A stretch of DNA of 64,000 nt, from assembly GCA_019009955.1 (NCBI GenBank), contig CM032228.1, positions 9,342,001-9,406,000 of the forward strand. The letters are read 5' to 3'. The notes below the pieces were generated by a model that saw only the letters and a list, made by a program, of their open reading frames with translations, did not search any database and was not told the origin of the DNA. This document shows, piece by piece, positions 10,808 to 21,532 of this stretch. The translations under genes were made by a program, and so were the position numbers. The DNA is from Riptortus pedestris. Taxonomy: Eukaryota > Arthropoda > Insecta > Hemiptera > Alydidae. The stretch's first letter is position 1. Each line of letters begins with the position of its first letter.

Positions 10808-11743
10808 GCTAGGAATAATATATCTCTGGAATATGCTGGAAACCCCTACCTAAATAGCTGCCATGAGTCAATTAAATTCACCTTGGAGAACGTAAAATCT
10901 AAGAAGCTATGCTACCTAGATCTGGAGATAGAGAGAGATGGAGGGGTTCATAAATTCGGTATCTATAGGAAGGCCTCATCCACCGACTTATTAATACCTG
11001 CTAATTCATTTCATCACTCAAGATACAAGATGGCGGGATTGCTTTATTTAGTGGAGAGGCTGATTAGTACCCCACTGGCACAAGAAAATTACTCCAAGGA
11101 AGTGGTCTGCATTAAGCATATTGCGAAAGCAAACGGATGCGAGGAACAGTTGGTGGACAGGCTTATCCAACGCCGATTGATGAGGAAGTTAGCCAAGGAG
11201 CTGGAGGATGTCACGGATGAAGAGCGGCCCAAAAAGAAAAATAAGTCGTTCCCTGTTGCAGAGAAGATAGGATCCAGGTTGAAGAAAATTGGAATGGCGA
11301 CTGCCTACAGGAGCAAGCGGTCCTTGAAAAATTGTTTGCCCCGTGTTAAGGACTATGTGGACCCCCTGGATAGATCTGGCGTGTATAGGATCTCGTGCAC
11401 GGGATGTGATGCCTCTTATGTGGGGCAGAGTGGTAGAAAGATAAGGACGCGTCTTAAGGAGCACATCACTCGTGACACTGAGTTTTCCGCACACGCCAAG
11501 AAAGAGGGCCATGACATGTCCAGCATAAAATATCAATTGCTGCATGAGGAGAAGAAGGGCAAACGATTAAATACGGCTGAGGGGCTGCATATAAGGCTGG
11601 ACAGACAGGCGAATGGAGATCGGAATATTAATAAGAAGGAGGAGGCGGTAAGGCTGCGACATGTCGGTGACGGGGCCCTGTCTTCTCTACAGGGACAGAG
11701 GTTCAGTCGCCCGGCAGTCGTGGTCCAGGCTACGCAGCTTTAA
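10808..11743 (+). CDS. Penelope-like element ORF, C-terminal half with GIY-YIG endonuclease
   Basis: The open frame (312 codons including the stop, no natural start) encodes the C-terminal part of a Penelope-like retroelement protein. The first part carries CYLDLEIERDGGVHKFGIYR, the conserved post-catalytic block of the reverse transcriptase. A basic linker (RPKKKNKS) follows. The GIY-YIG endonuclease domain then reads GVYRISCTGCDASYVGQSGR with R..LKEH downstream, including the CX2C zinc-binding pair that is diagnostic of Penelope-type endonucleases. The catalytic RT core is absent, so the copy is 5' truncated. Coding continuity runs upstream of the TTG at 10883 through HESIKFTLEN. The frame is otherwise intact, suggesting a fairly recent insertion. 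The antisense open frame at 11189-11545 is a shadow. Confidence 0.85.
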   Translation, partial: ARNNISLEYAGNPYLNSCHESIKFTLENVKSKKLCYLDLEIERDGGVHKFGIYRKASSTDLLIPANSFHHSRYKMAGLLYLVERLISTPLAQENYSKEVVCIKHIAKANGCEEQLVDRLIQRRLMRKLAKELEDVTDEERPKKKNKSFPVAEKIGSRLKKIGMATAYRSKRSLKNCLPRVKDYVDPLDRSGVYRISCTGCDASYVGQSGRKIRTRLKEHITRDTEFSAHAKKEGHDMSSIKYQLLHEEKKGKRLNTAEGLHIRLDRQANGDRNINKKEEAVRLRHVGDGALSSLQGQRFSRPAVVVQATQL

Positions 11744-12240
11744 TCAGGTACCCTCTACATCTCCTCTCTATTATTAGTATAGGGTTTTTGTTTATTTTTT
11801 AGATGTCTCTTACAGTTCCTCTGGGTTGTTTTTCAGAGGTTCCCACCCACTGTGCTATGTTTTCTAGGTACATCTGTAATTTGTGTTGATTTTTAATTTT
11901 ATTTATAGTTTTTAGTTTTGACATACGCTTATCGTTGTTTACTTCTTTAATTTTTATTAGTAGACTTGTTATTAAATTTTATATTGTTTTGGCTTTAATT
12001 TTTAGTAGTTGACTAGTTATTAGATTATCTATTTTTATTAGTTGACTAGTTTTAAGATTGTTTTTACTCTTTATTTTGTGTTGGTTTTGTGACTGTTTTT
12101 TATTTTTGTTTTTGGCCATGCTATGAATGTTAAATTAACTCAAGGTTGATTTTGTCAGCAGGCACTGAGGATGGAGCGTTGACTCCGAAAGTGCACTCTG
12201 CATAATATTAAAAAACAGTAGAGGACTTGGCCTTCTTATT
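11744..12240 (+). mobile_element. Penelope-like element 3' region
   Basis: The non-coding 3' region contains imperfect GTTGACTAGTTATTAGA repeats, then GCACTGAGGATGGAGCGTTG and a TTGGCCTTCTTATTGATCC end. A second copy of this 3' region occurs at 44403-44918. The GAGGATGGAGCG...CCGAAAGTG motif is typical of Penelope-like termini. Confidence 0.7.
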
Positions 12241-12289
12241 GATCCTTATCTAGGTATAATATGTTCAGTGCCCAGTTAATCAAATGAAA

Positions 12290-12375
12290 ACGTTTATGAG
12301 CACAAGTGGGGGTTTACTGATGGCTTAAGACAATAAAATAGTAACAACTCACTTAATATTCAAGTTACGAAAACA
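12290..12375 (+). repeat. Eroded HINE-like core (old generation)
   Basis: GAGCACAAGTGGGGGTTTACTGATGGC followed by AACTCACTTAATATTCAAG aligns loosely to the long core (GAGTAGAAGTGG, CTCGGTTAATATTCAAG). Termini and microsatellite are absent, so this is a much older copy. Confidence 0.45.
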
Positions 12376-12512
12376 TGTCATACAACTATTATTAAAATAG
12401 TGAAAAATAAAATCCCTCCACAGAGGGTTACTATGTAGAAGAAATGCGTAAAAACAAAAGTAAAAAAAAAAAAAGGAAACCAGGTAAACCATCATTCCAA
12501 CAACTAAAAAAG

Positions 12513-12749
12513 TCCGTCACGCAGGGGCTGCGTAAACTAAGCAGATTTCCCACATGAAGTTTTACAATAGAGAAATTTCACGAGAGCCAAGCCAGTCAAA
12601 GAAACGGCCGAACTAGCTTTTGGCGGGAAAGTAACTCTCTTCCGTTAGGCTCCGAGATTAAATTAAAAACAATTCAATCTCAAAAAAACGATTAAATTCC
12701 GAGTTTGGTAACGATAAAACAAAAATTGCGACCGCTAGAGCGTTAACAG

Positions 12750-12799
<50 letters not shown>

Positions 12800-12941
12800 A
12801 TATATATCTATATCTAAGTTTGAACGGACCTCATTTTTGTCATCTCCTGGGGTTGGATAGATGAACATTTGAAGAAATTTTTCGTACTCGCGTCATGAGT
12901 ACGACCTCAATAACTGATTTCCCTTAAGGGAAATCTGCTAA
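12513..12941 (+). mobile_element. HINE-like copy F (deleted short core)
   Basis: Perfect 5' TCCGTCACGCAGGGGCTGCG and intact hairpin with TGCTAA at the 3' end. At 429 bp it is the shortest copy with both ends, with most of the core deleted. (TA)n lies at 12755-12800. Confidence 0.9.
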
Positions 12942-13049
12942 AACAACAAGAACACAAAAGATGGACTTACCGTTAATGATAGCAGCGCTCTGAACACTTA
13001 TTACACCAACACTAAATAGTACCACAGAATATCCATTATTTGTAAGACT

Positions 13050-14065
13050 TAATACTGCTGTGAATATTAAGTAAACAAATAAAGGGCAAGTCAAATGGTA
13101 AGAACCTTCCTGATAGCAAACAGCCTGAGTTCTAAACAATCAGGTTAGCCAGCTTTTACCGGAAATAAAAGCAATTACGGAAATATATTTGAATATAAGT
13201 TATAAATTTTATTCACATAACTATTTATTATATCTAGTACTGTAATTAATAATAGAACGTAACCTACAACGTAATACGGCTGGATTGTAAACAAACAGGT
13301 TAGCCAACCTTGTAGTGCAGTATCGATAGATAGACCGGAAAAACAATCAATTAAAGAAATATATGTGAATATAAAATATTAATTTTATTGGAAACTATTT
13401 ATTATAGTTAGTGGAGTAATTTGAAATGAATCAAAATAATTTCTATCTCAATCACTCAGATTTTTGTAGTCCAAGAAAAAAAGGGGGGGGGGTCAACAGA
13501 ACGTATTTGTTTGTACCTCGTAAAATAAAGCTTTGTTGAAAACAATATTTTGTATTTAACCTAATAATGAGGTGGTTCATTAGATATCAGCTTATTATTA
13601 ATATGTCCCTAGTAGGAGTAGGGGTTTACTGAAGGCGGTACTCATTACAAAAAATACAAATATCTCGGTTAATACTCATTATACGGAAAATATGTATAGA
13701 ACAATATTTATAGTAAATGTAATTTGCAATAAGATTGATTTCATACAATTTTTTGATCCGACGTATAGTAACGGAGATATTTCGATTTTTCGAAAATCCT
13801 CCCCTCTAACCCCCTCCCCCTCCCACTGGTCCGATTTCAGCCGTTAACGAACTTGATCTTTATTTTTACATAAAACGACTAACTTTCGAGTTTCGTAACG
13901 ACCAAACAAAAATTGCAACCGCTTGAGCGGTAACAGACAAATATATATATATATATACAGTTTTGAACGGACCTCATGTTCGTCATCTACTAAGTAGGAT
14001 CGATGGACATTTGAAGAAAAATGTCGAAAATTCCGTCATGAGTACAACCTCAAAATGTGCTAAAA
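13050..14065 (+). mobile_element. HINE-like copy G (long core, damaged ends)
   Basis: The long core is recognisable, including a G8 run near 13485 and the (TA)n slot near 13941-13960. The 5' terminus is missing. The 3' end reads GTGCTAA with the hairpin deleted. A block around 13040-13260 is partly repeated at 13270-13410, indicating an internal duplication. Confidence 0.7.
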
Positions 14066-14532
14066 TGTGATCTCAACCCGATGAAGCGTTCCCGAATAAT
14101 ACTAAGAACGCTTCCTTGGGAAAACGTCGTTGTGAAATATTTCCTATTATTAACTAGATATGAGAAGATGGTCGTACCTCCCTCACCTGATGAACATGGA
14201 ATGAGAGACCTTCACACGATTCGTTGCCGGCTATAGTCACGAGCAGACCCATAACCACCCTATTTTTTGCTACCCCAATCCCCATCAACCACCACTTAAC
14301 AGATCGAATTAGGCCCCACTTACCAGCCTGAAATTTATATTCTAAAACGTATTAAGAATAATAAATAGAAACGTAAATACATTTGACGTCGAAATAAATT
14401 GGTCGGTCGACACCCCTACAAAATAAGTCAACTTATATATTGCAACCAAACGTGCACACACAATATATGAACAATTTGAGAAGTTTCAGTTGTTAACATT
14501 TTAACGAGTCCCTCTGAGACCTTATATAAAAG
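14066..14532. other. Unique sequence, no gene recognised
   Basis: This is a moderately GC-richer stretch than its neighbours near 14090-14300, but I found no convincing open frame, splice-site pair or known repeat. Confidence 0.4.
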
Positions 14533-15014
14533 TCCGTCACGCAGGGGCTGCGTAAACTAAGCAGATTTCCCACGTGAAGTTTTACAATACAGAAATTTCA
14601 CGAGAGCCGAGCAGATAAGGAAACGGCCGAACTAGCTTTTGGCGGGAAAGTCATACGTCCGTTAGCCGCCCAGATTTAATAAATAATTTGCAATAAGATT
14701 GATTCTGTACAATTTTTCGATCCGACGTATAGTAACGGAGATATTTTGAATTTCCGAAAATCCTCCCCTCTAAACCCCACTCCCACTGGTCCGATTTCAG
14801 CCGTTAACGAACTTGATCTTTTTTTTTACATAAAACGACTAAATATCGAGTTTGGTAACGATCAAACAAAAATTCCGAACGCTAGAGCGGTAACAGACGG
14901 ATATATAGATAGATATATACAGTTTTGAACGGACCTCATTTTGAAGAAATATTTCGAAAATTCCGTCATGAGTGCAACCTCAATAGCTGATTTCCCTTAA
15001 GGAAAATCTGCTAA
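14533..15014 (+). mobile_element. HINE-like copy H (deleted short core)
   Basis: Perfect 5' end and 3' hairpin with CTGCTAA at 15008-15014. The copy is 482 bp. The microsatellite slot is reduced to about 20 bp of (TA/GATA), and the copy has lost the usual TAGGATCGATGGACATT stretch next to it. Confidence 0.9.
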
Positions 15015-16096
15015 AAGTGGACCCCCCCACATCAAAAATAGTATAAATAAGTCAATTCTTACCGATGCTGGTGCAACCTACATTTTGCAGACAACCCTTC
15101 AAATTATTTTTAAGGTTTGTATGTATGCAACATTACCAAAATCCAGATAATACAAGACGAAGAACGGAATAATCCTTTCATTAAGTTAATTGAAACCAAT
15201 TACATGAAGAGATTAAATTTTTAAACGTGTGCCCACTTCATTCAATGAAGACTAATGGGTAAGGTTATCTAAAGGTTACAACTCTTTGAAATGATATACC
15301 ATTAGATGAGTTAAAAGCGAAGACCTGATAAAATGAATTTAAGGATATTTCCAGGAGAGGTGAATGTTTTATTGATTCAGGTCTGTAATTTCAAAGACTG
15401 ACTCAGAAAGAGGTTCAATAATAAAACTTCAATGGAACTGTAATTAGAATTTTCTTTATTATCTTCTAAAAGACAAAATACATACAGTTAAGGTGTAAAA
15501 ATAAACAATATCAAGTATTTTCATTACAAATAAAAATAATATATACATCAAGGTCAAACATATGTAATATAAATAAACAGTACAAAAAATAAACCTTAAT
15601 CAATTTCTAAAATAATAAGAGAATTAAATGAGAGAAAAACAAAAATTAACTTAATTTAATCACATTGGTAATAAAACCAAAAGTGTGTATTAAAACCAGC
15701 GGTGAAGAATAATTTGTAAGAAAATAGGGAAATACAATTATTATTTGAGACATTTTTCTTTAAAAATAAAACAATTACATGAAATTCACAAAAAACATGT
15801 AATATAAAGCATGGAAAATAAATTCCTATATTGCAGGGGTCCTGCAGCAAAGAAAACATTTTAAAAAATTTGTTGAAATAGAATGTTACAAACTGATAAT
15901 TGGATATTTAGCCTCAATCCGTTAGTTCATTTTATTTTATTTTTATTTTTAAGAAGATAAGTGGACTATTCCATATTTGTTATAATTGATGATGAGTACT
16001 GCGAACGAACACTTTTAAATATTATAAAAGAAATGTTTAAGATATATTACATAAGTATAAAAATATATCTATGATTTTACTTTATACTACGAATGC
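15015..16096. other. AT-rich region downstream of the minus-strand gene
   Basis: No gene or known repeat is seen. On the minus strand, TTTATT on the plus strand at 15931-15936 gives an AATAAA about 160 bp past the stop of the gene at 16097, a plausible polyadenylation signal. Confidence 0.5.
15931..15949 (-). other. Candidate polyadenylation signals of the 16.1-kb gene
   Basis: Two AATAAA motifs read on the minus strand 150-165 bp after the stop codon. None lies closer to the stop, so these are the best candidates. Confidence 0.4.
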
Positions 16097-16741
16097 TCAC
16101 TGATATCCAATTGAGTGACAAGCTATTTCAGAAAACGTCGATTTAAATGCTTCAAGTTGTTGATGTTTGGAAATCATAGAGTTAAAACCTGCGGTGCCAA
16201 AATGATTCATGTAAAAAGTTATCAGACTCTGCCAAAATGAGTGGAACCAACTGGTATGCTTTAAACTCACTTCAAACTTCCCCAGATCCTTTACTGTCGC
16301 CTTAGTCAATGTGGCTTTACATACCCCAGTAGAAAGTGCGGTAATAGTTCCAGCTAGGCGAATCTTGTTGTCGTCGGATGAACTTGAAAACGTTCCGCTC
16401 GGATTGAATAAGTCGAGGTACTTGTAGCTGAAATCGTACGAGAGACGGAAGTTCTTCAGGCCTAAGTGTAAGTCGAAACGCATATTGCCTTGCGAGTCCT
16501 TTTCCAAGACCTGATCATCTCCGTCGACGTAGAGAGTTGACAGTGCTCCTGAAACAGTATTCTTAATCTGACCTGAAACTATAAAATAGTTCCAAGTTAC
16601 GTCAGGAAGTGAAACCTCACTAATATTCCTCTTAGACAAATCATCTCTAACTGCTTTGATTATATTATCCACAACACTATTGCCAAGCGTTGCTTGAGCA
16701 CAGCTAAGTGCCACAGCGAGAAAAACACAAAATCTCTTCAT
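16097..16741 (-). CDS. Secreted protein resembling group-7 allergen / JH-binding-like family
   Basis: A single uninterrupted exon encodes 214 residues when started at the ATG at 16741-16739. The N-terminus MKRFCVFLAVALSCAQATLG is a classical signal peptide; the mature part has two cysteines (Cys141, Cys208), a possible disulfide, and one N-glycosylation sequon (Asn39-Ile-Ser). The body has the alternating amphipathic strands of a lipid-binding TULIP-like fold: SGQIKNT, MRFDLHLGLKNFRLSYDFSY, KIRLAGTITALSTGVCKATL, KFEVSLKHT, then a helical C-terminal tail. The LGLKNFRLSYDFSYK and STGVCKATL stretches resemble mite group-7 allergen-like insect proteins, which are secreted and bind hydrophobic ligands. 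The family call is from memory of its pattern and is not certain. An alternative ATG six codons upstream is disfavoured because it would lie upstream of, or at, the predicted cap site. The single exon could be complete or a retrocopy. Confidence 0.7.
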   Translation of the reverse strand: MKRFCVFLAVALSCAQATLGNSVVDNIIKAVRDDLSKRNISEVSLPDVTWNYFIVSGQIKNTVSGALSTLYVDGDDQVLEKDSQGNMRFDLHLGLKNFRLSYDFSYKYLDLFNPSGTFSSSSDDNKIRLAGTITALSTGVCKATLTKATVKDLGKFEVSLKHTSWFHSFWQSLITFYMNHFGTAGFNSMISKHQQLEAFKSTFSEIACHSIGYQ

Positions 16742-16750
16742 GCTGGATTT

Positions 16751-16819
16751 AGACTGCATTTATTCTCGACATTCGGTTCCCATATATGTCCCAGGAACCA
16801 GGTACTCGAGATAAGATAA
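16751..16819 (-). promoter_or_regulatory. TATA-initiator promoter with tandem GATA sites
   Basis: On the minus strand CATATATG (16788-16781) lies 31 bp upstream of the A in TGCAGTCT (16758-16751), the spacing expected between a TATA box and an arthropod initiator. Two overlapping AGATAA motifs on the plus strand (16809-16814, 16814-16819) lie about 55-65 bp upstream of that cap site and match the WGATAR consensus. GATA sites this close to a secreted-protein gene are common in insect midgut and fat-body genes. The implied 5' UTR is 14 nt. Confidence 0.55.
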
Positions 16820-17422
16820 AATGACTAAGAATATCATGTAACTGGATATGATTCGTAGCTGATGACATTTATGTTTACATAACATAATAGAGCAATTTCC
16901 TTAAAAAGAAACTTAGGACTAATCTCGTACTGACACTGATAGGATTGATATTATACAAACACCTGGACGTTGCTCGGACGAATAGTCACATTACGACAAT
17001 TGGTTGGTCGATAAATTCTTGAACCAAAATTCTGATACTGGAACAATCTAATATCTGGAATATTTAAACGACCAAATAGTTTCAGAGGTGAGGAGGGTGC
17101 GACAGTTCAAACAACAATTTTTTGCGTAACTATTAGAGGTACAAAACCTATACATAGAGGTTTTATAGTATATAATACCTCTTTTATTTATTATAAACTC
17201 CCAACAAATTTCGCCATGAATAGAAATTGAGTTATTAAGGGTTACGTTTTTAACCACCCATACAGCTCCGCGTAACTTTTTTTCATTGCTTGCAAAAACA
17301 CCTTTTAGGAACAAAGGTAGATGTAGTTACCACACAAAGATGTTTCTTACAACCATTTTTTTTTTACAATAAAATTTCCCTTTTAGAGAAAACAAAATTA
17401 CCCTTTTAGAGAAAACAAATTA
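16820..17422. other. Upstream region of the secreted-protein gene
   Basis: No second gene is recognised. An open frame on the minus strand at 17048-17314 (88 codons) has no motif I can place and no supporting promoter or splice signals. Confidence 0.4.
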
Positions 17423-18128
17423 TGAATGATAGTATAATGAGGAATATTCCAATAACAGCTGTTACTTTTCTGTACTAGTAAAGAAAAGTATCACTTTGCG
17501 TACTCAAACGATACACTGAAAACACATGTTATTTTAACAGTATAATGAAATAGTTATTTTCATCACTAGTACCAAAAGTGGGTCTTTTCGGTGCGAGGTC
17601 TAGTTTTACGTACGAAGCCGAGTTTGGGAATAAGACCGAGTACCGAAAAGACACTTTGCGTACGTATGTTGAAATTTACATATGTTTATTAAACTGCAAA
17701 GGATAATTTAAAATTAATATTTATTGTGCAATTTTTATTGTTACTTATATTAATACCTTTTTGCGGTATTGATTGCTTAATTATTGACAAATTTTTGAAA
17801 AGGTCATCTACTGTGAAATAACCATTATTTTGGTGAAATAATGGATTATTTTAATCATTACTGTGAAATAATGGATTTCTTCGGAATTAATTCACTAACA
17901 GCTATGTTTGCTTCATTTAAAATATCTTCCATATTTGAACACGCACTATTATTAAACATTGTTTTGATTTAGTAAATACAGGTTAAGTAAGTATGCAATA
18001 TACAATGAATGATAGTATAATGACCGATAACAGCTGTTACTTTTCAGTACTAGTAAAGAAAAGCTATCACTTTACGGACTCAAACGATACACTGAAAACA
18101 CATGTTTTTTGACGCAGTATAATGAAAA
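17423..18128. repeat. Unrecognised foldback structure between 125-bp direct repeats
   Basis: Two direct repeats (17423-17550 and 18005-18128) share GAATGATAGTATAATGA, AACAGCTGTTACTTTTC and ACGATACACTGAAAACACAT. Between them lies an imperfect hairpin: 17568-17601 (AAAGTGGGTCTTTTCGGTGC) pairs with 17632-17662 (ACCGAAAAGACACTTTGCGT). The motif ACTTTGCGTAC occurs in both the first repeat and the hairpin. No coding frame and no known family are recognised. Confidence 0.6.
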
Positions 18129-19300
18129 AGTGTTTTAAGTTTAGGTCTGTGTTACCTTTCATTGACAATTTAATTGTATTTTTAAATTAAAATTGGTTTA
18201 TGGATTAATGTTTTACGAGTGTAGCCATAAAGGTAAATTTGTCATTTCTTGGGTTTTTTTCATGGTCGTAATTTCATTATTATGTCTTAATATTTGTTTG
18301 AACTGACTTGGAATTTCAGTGGCATTCGGAGTGGACTTACTATGACGTACCTTAGTTTTATTAAGACTTAAGTACTCCCACAAAATAATGATAAAATAAA
18401 AAATCGAAATTTAGAAAGAAATCCTAAAGCAGTTATTAATGAATTTAACTACGTGAATATGTTGTCAAATACTTGTTGACAATAACTTACTTATCGTTTT
18501 TATCTCTAACGTTAAATAGTTATTGTTTGGAGTCCTGTGTCTTCAGCATTTCATACCTGAAATATCTGGTCCCAAAATGAATGCACCTTATTGTTTTTGC
18601 AAAACATGAATCATATCCGCGTACGATGTTAAGCAAATCTATCCATTCTTAAAGTGTCCTCTTCAAGTTTATTTTCACCCGACAAACGCCCTTTTTAATA
18701 GAACCACCCTAATTAAACTTGAATACCACATTCAAAGGAGGGTTTAATATAAATTTCCTTCTCAGACAGAACAAGGAAAACAATAATGTAACAACAAGGA
18801 AAATGTGGGTATGTGATAAATATATATATAGAAATAATTATTTCCTTAGCAAAGTAAATACTTCATATGACTAATGAGTATGAGTTGTGTAAAGAGAATT
18901 TCGTTCAATAAAAAATAAAATAAAGTTGGATTTAAACCACTTGTCGCCGACTATCTTATTTATTTCCTGATAAAAAGAAACATATTTTAAAAAAATTGAT
19001 GTAGACACAACATAACTTCATCCTGCTCCAAATGTACAAAATGTTTTGCTGTAGATACTTGTTTCAAAACAATATCATTTGAAAGTGACATACGATATAT
19101 GCAATTTATACATATTTTCTACAATAAACAAAAATGGTTCTGTATTTCAAATAGGTATGAAGAAACTTACAATTTTTGACCCCCTCCCCACACTAAACTA
19201 TTAATTCCTCTCCTCCTTAGTCGATGTCGATCAAAAGGGAAGCTGCACAGCAAGATATTACAACAGTATTAAATATGAATGTTCCAAGGTAGTACTTTTA
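18129..19300. other. AT-rich region, no gene recognised
   Basis: I see no coding signal or repeat family, apart from a short TA run near 18825. Confidence 0.45.
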
Positions 19301-19307
19301 AAAGGAT

Positions 19308-19500
19308 GTCATGAAATGTATATCGATTCTACCTAGACGACGACGAAAATGAGGGCACTTCAAAATTATACATACATATATATGTGTGTGTTTGTGTGTG
19401 TGTCTGTGTATTAGGGCCGCAGCCTGTTTAGGTTTTCAACCCTACGATTGGTATTTGAAGATATTTAGAAAGCCACGACATGAGTACAACCTCAATTGCC
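19308..19500. repeat. Inverted pair of HINE-like tail fragments around a TA/TG tract
   Basis: A minus-oriented tail (ATCGATTCTACCTAGACGACGACGAAAATGAGG) leads into TATATATGTGTGTG, and a plus-oriented tail (ATTTGAAGATATTTAG, ACATGAGTACAACCTCAATT) follows. Both terminal hairpins are lost. The arrangement is the mirror image of the chimera at 58471-59935. Confidence 0.55.
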
Positions 19501-19614
19501 ATCCTACACCAATAACACCCTTTTATAAGAGGAAGATATATACCTCAGTAGGGGTGACTTGGAAGTCGTATTGTACGCAGTGCAGTTGCTTTTAGCTGCT
19601 ACTTATAATAACCC

Positions 19615-20362
19615 ATTAACGCACGGGTGGCGCAAAACTAAGCAGATATCCCATGCGAAGGTTTACAATAGATAAATATACATACAGGTAACACTACCGT
19701 GAATGTTAAGTGAATAAATAGAAACCTTTCAGTCAATTTACAATACAAGTTAATGATCTCTACAGCGGAAAGCGGAATAGATAGATAGACCGGAAAGACA
19801 AACAATTAATGAAATATATTTTAATATAACATATTAACTTTATTGAAAACTATTTACTATAGATAGTGAAGTAATTTGAAAGGAATCAGAATAATTTCTA
19901 TCTCAATCACTCAGATTTTTGTATTCCAAGAACCAAAGGAGGGGGGGGGGGTCAAGAGAACCTATTTGTATCTCGTAAAATAAAGCTTTGTTGAAAACAG
20001 TATTTGGTATTTAATGTAATGAAGAGGTTCATGATATATCAGCTTATTATTAATATGACACTAGGAGGAGTGGGGGGTTTGCTGAAAGCGGAAAACTATA
20101 AAATCCAAATATCTCGGTTAATACACGTTATACGGAAAATATGTATAGAACAATATTTATAGTAAAAGTAAATTGCAATAAAGTTGTATTTATACAATCT
20201 TTCGATCCGACGTATATTATCAGAGATTTTTCAAAATTCCCTGTCCCCCGGACCTATTTCAGCCGTTAACTAACTTGATATTTCTTTTTACATAAAACGC
20301 CTAATATCGAGTTTGGTAACGAATAAACAATAATTGCGACCGCTAGATTGGTAACAGACAAA

Positions 20363-20427
<65 letters not shown>

Positions 20428-21368
20428 TAGCTGAGATACCCGGCTTCGCTCGGGAATTCATTTGAGGCTGAATGGTGATGGTATATTTTTGGCAAGGCTT
20501 TACTTTGCACAATATTTTGACATTTACCCGTCCCAGTGTTTAGGGTTAACACCCGTCGTTTCTGTGGATTTGTTAATAATAAAATTATTTTTTTATGTAA
20601 GACTTCACTGTCCTCCATATTGTCATATTTCCCGTTTCCTGTGCATTATGCATAGATTTGAATTATTAATGAGAAAATATTGACATACATTTGAATCAAT
20701 TTTTCCATTTGAGGTACCTGGTAGTTCATATTGAAAAGAAGTGTTGAGCAAATTTCTCTAAATAACAAAATAAACAACTTTTGTTATGTGCATATTTGCC
20801 GAAACCCCAATAGGAAATCACTATTTTTAATTTTAGGCCTCCCTTATAACCCCCACTCCTGCCCATCCCTAGAAATAGTATGGCTTATTATAAGGAAGGC
20901 GTTAGTGCTAATACACATACTGAGTGTTTTATTTAGTTCGGTTGAGTCTTTTGTGCCAAATAAAATTGTTGACTCCCGCTATAATTTTTAGCGTATAACG
21001 CCTTTATACTTCGGTATACGACGACAGTGTATATAACAAAAGTTACTCTAAATAACAAAATGAACAACTTTTGTTATGTGCATATTTGCTGAAAAAGCAA
21101 TAGGAAACGAAATATTGCTATTTTTAATTTCAGGCCTCGCTTATAACCCTCACACCTGTTTGTCTTAGAGAATATTAATATAGCCTAAAGTCTAAGTTGG
21201 GTTAGTAGTAATATATATACCAAGTTTCATAAAATTCGGTTCAGCCGTTTATGCGTGAAAAGGTAACAAACAAATAAACAAACAAACATATACGAAAGAA
21301 ACAAAATGCAGTTATGGTGTCTATGACATGTGAAACGAAAAGTTATCGGTAAATTTTGAGAGAAAAAT

Positions 21369-21403
<35 letters not shown>

Positions 21404-21532
21404 TACAGTTTGTAACGGACCTCATTTTCGCCATCTCCTAGGTAAGATCAATAGGCATTTGAAGAACTTTTTCGAAAATCACGTCATGAGTACAACCTCA
21501 ATAGCTGATTTCCCTTGAAGGAAATCTGCTAA
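19615..21532 (+). mobile_element. HINE-like copy I (long core) with nested RTE-like element
   Basis: The 5' end is eroded but contains AAACTAAGCAGAT-TCCCATG. The long core has a G10 run near 19942. The TA slot (20359-20424) is interrupted by an RTE-like element and resumes at 21371-21400. The 3' end is a slightly altered hairpin with CTGCTAA at 21526-21532. Confidence 0.8.
20425..21370 (+). mobile_element. RTE-like repeat inserted in (TA)n
   Basis: The element starts TTAGCTGAGATACCCGGCTTCG just after (TA)n and contains two tandem copies of the TTTTGTTATGTGCATATTTGC/GGCCTC unit (period about 300 bp). It ends with AATTCGGTTCAGCCGTTTAT and an (ACAAACAA)n-like tail before (TA)n resumes. The CGGTTCAGCCGTTTATGCGTG motif is typical of RTE-clade 3' ends. 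No long reading frame remains. Confidence 0.65.

Noticed and set aside
11189..11545. Minus-strand open frame of 118 codons
   Set aside because: It is antisense to the GIY-YIG domain of the Penelope-like ORF and has no motif of its own.
12951..12990. Micro-exon with GTAAGT donor on the minus strand
   Set aside because: Only 19 bp between acceptor-like and donor-like motifs, next to a HINE-like copy; probably chance.
16742..16759. Upstream ATG giving a 220-residue protein
   Set aside because: It overlaps the predicted initiator, and the signal peptide fits the ATG at 16741 better.
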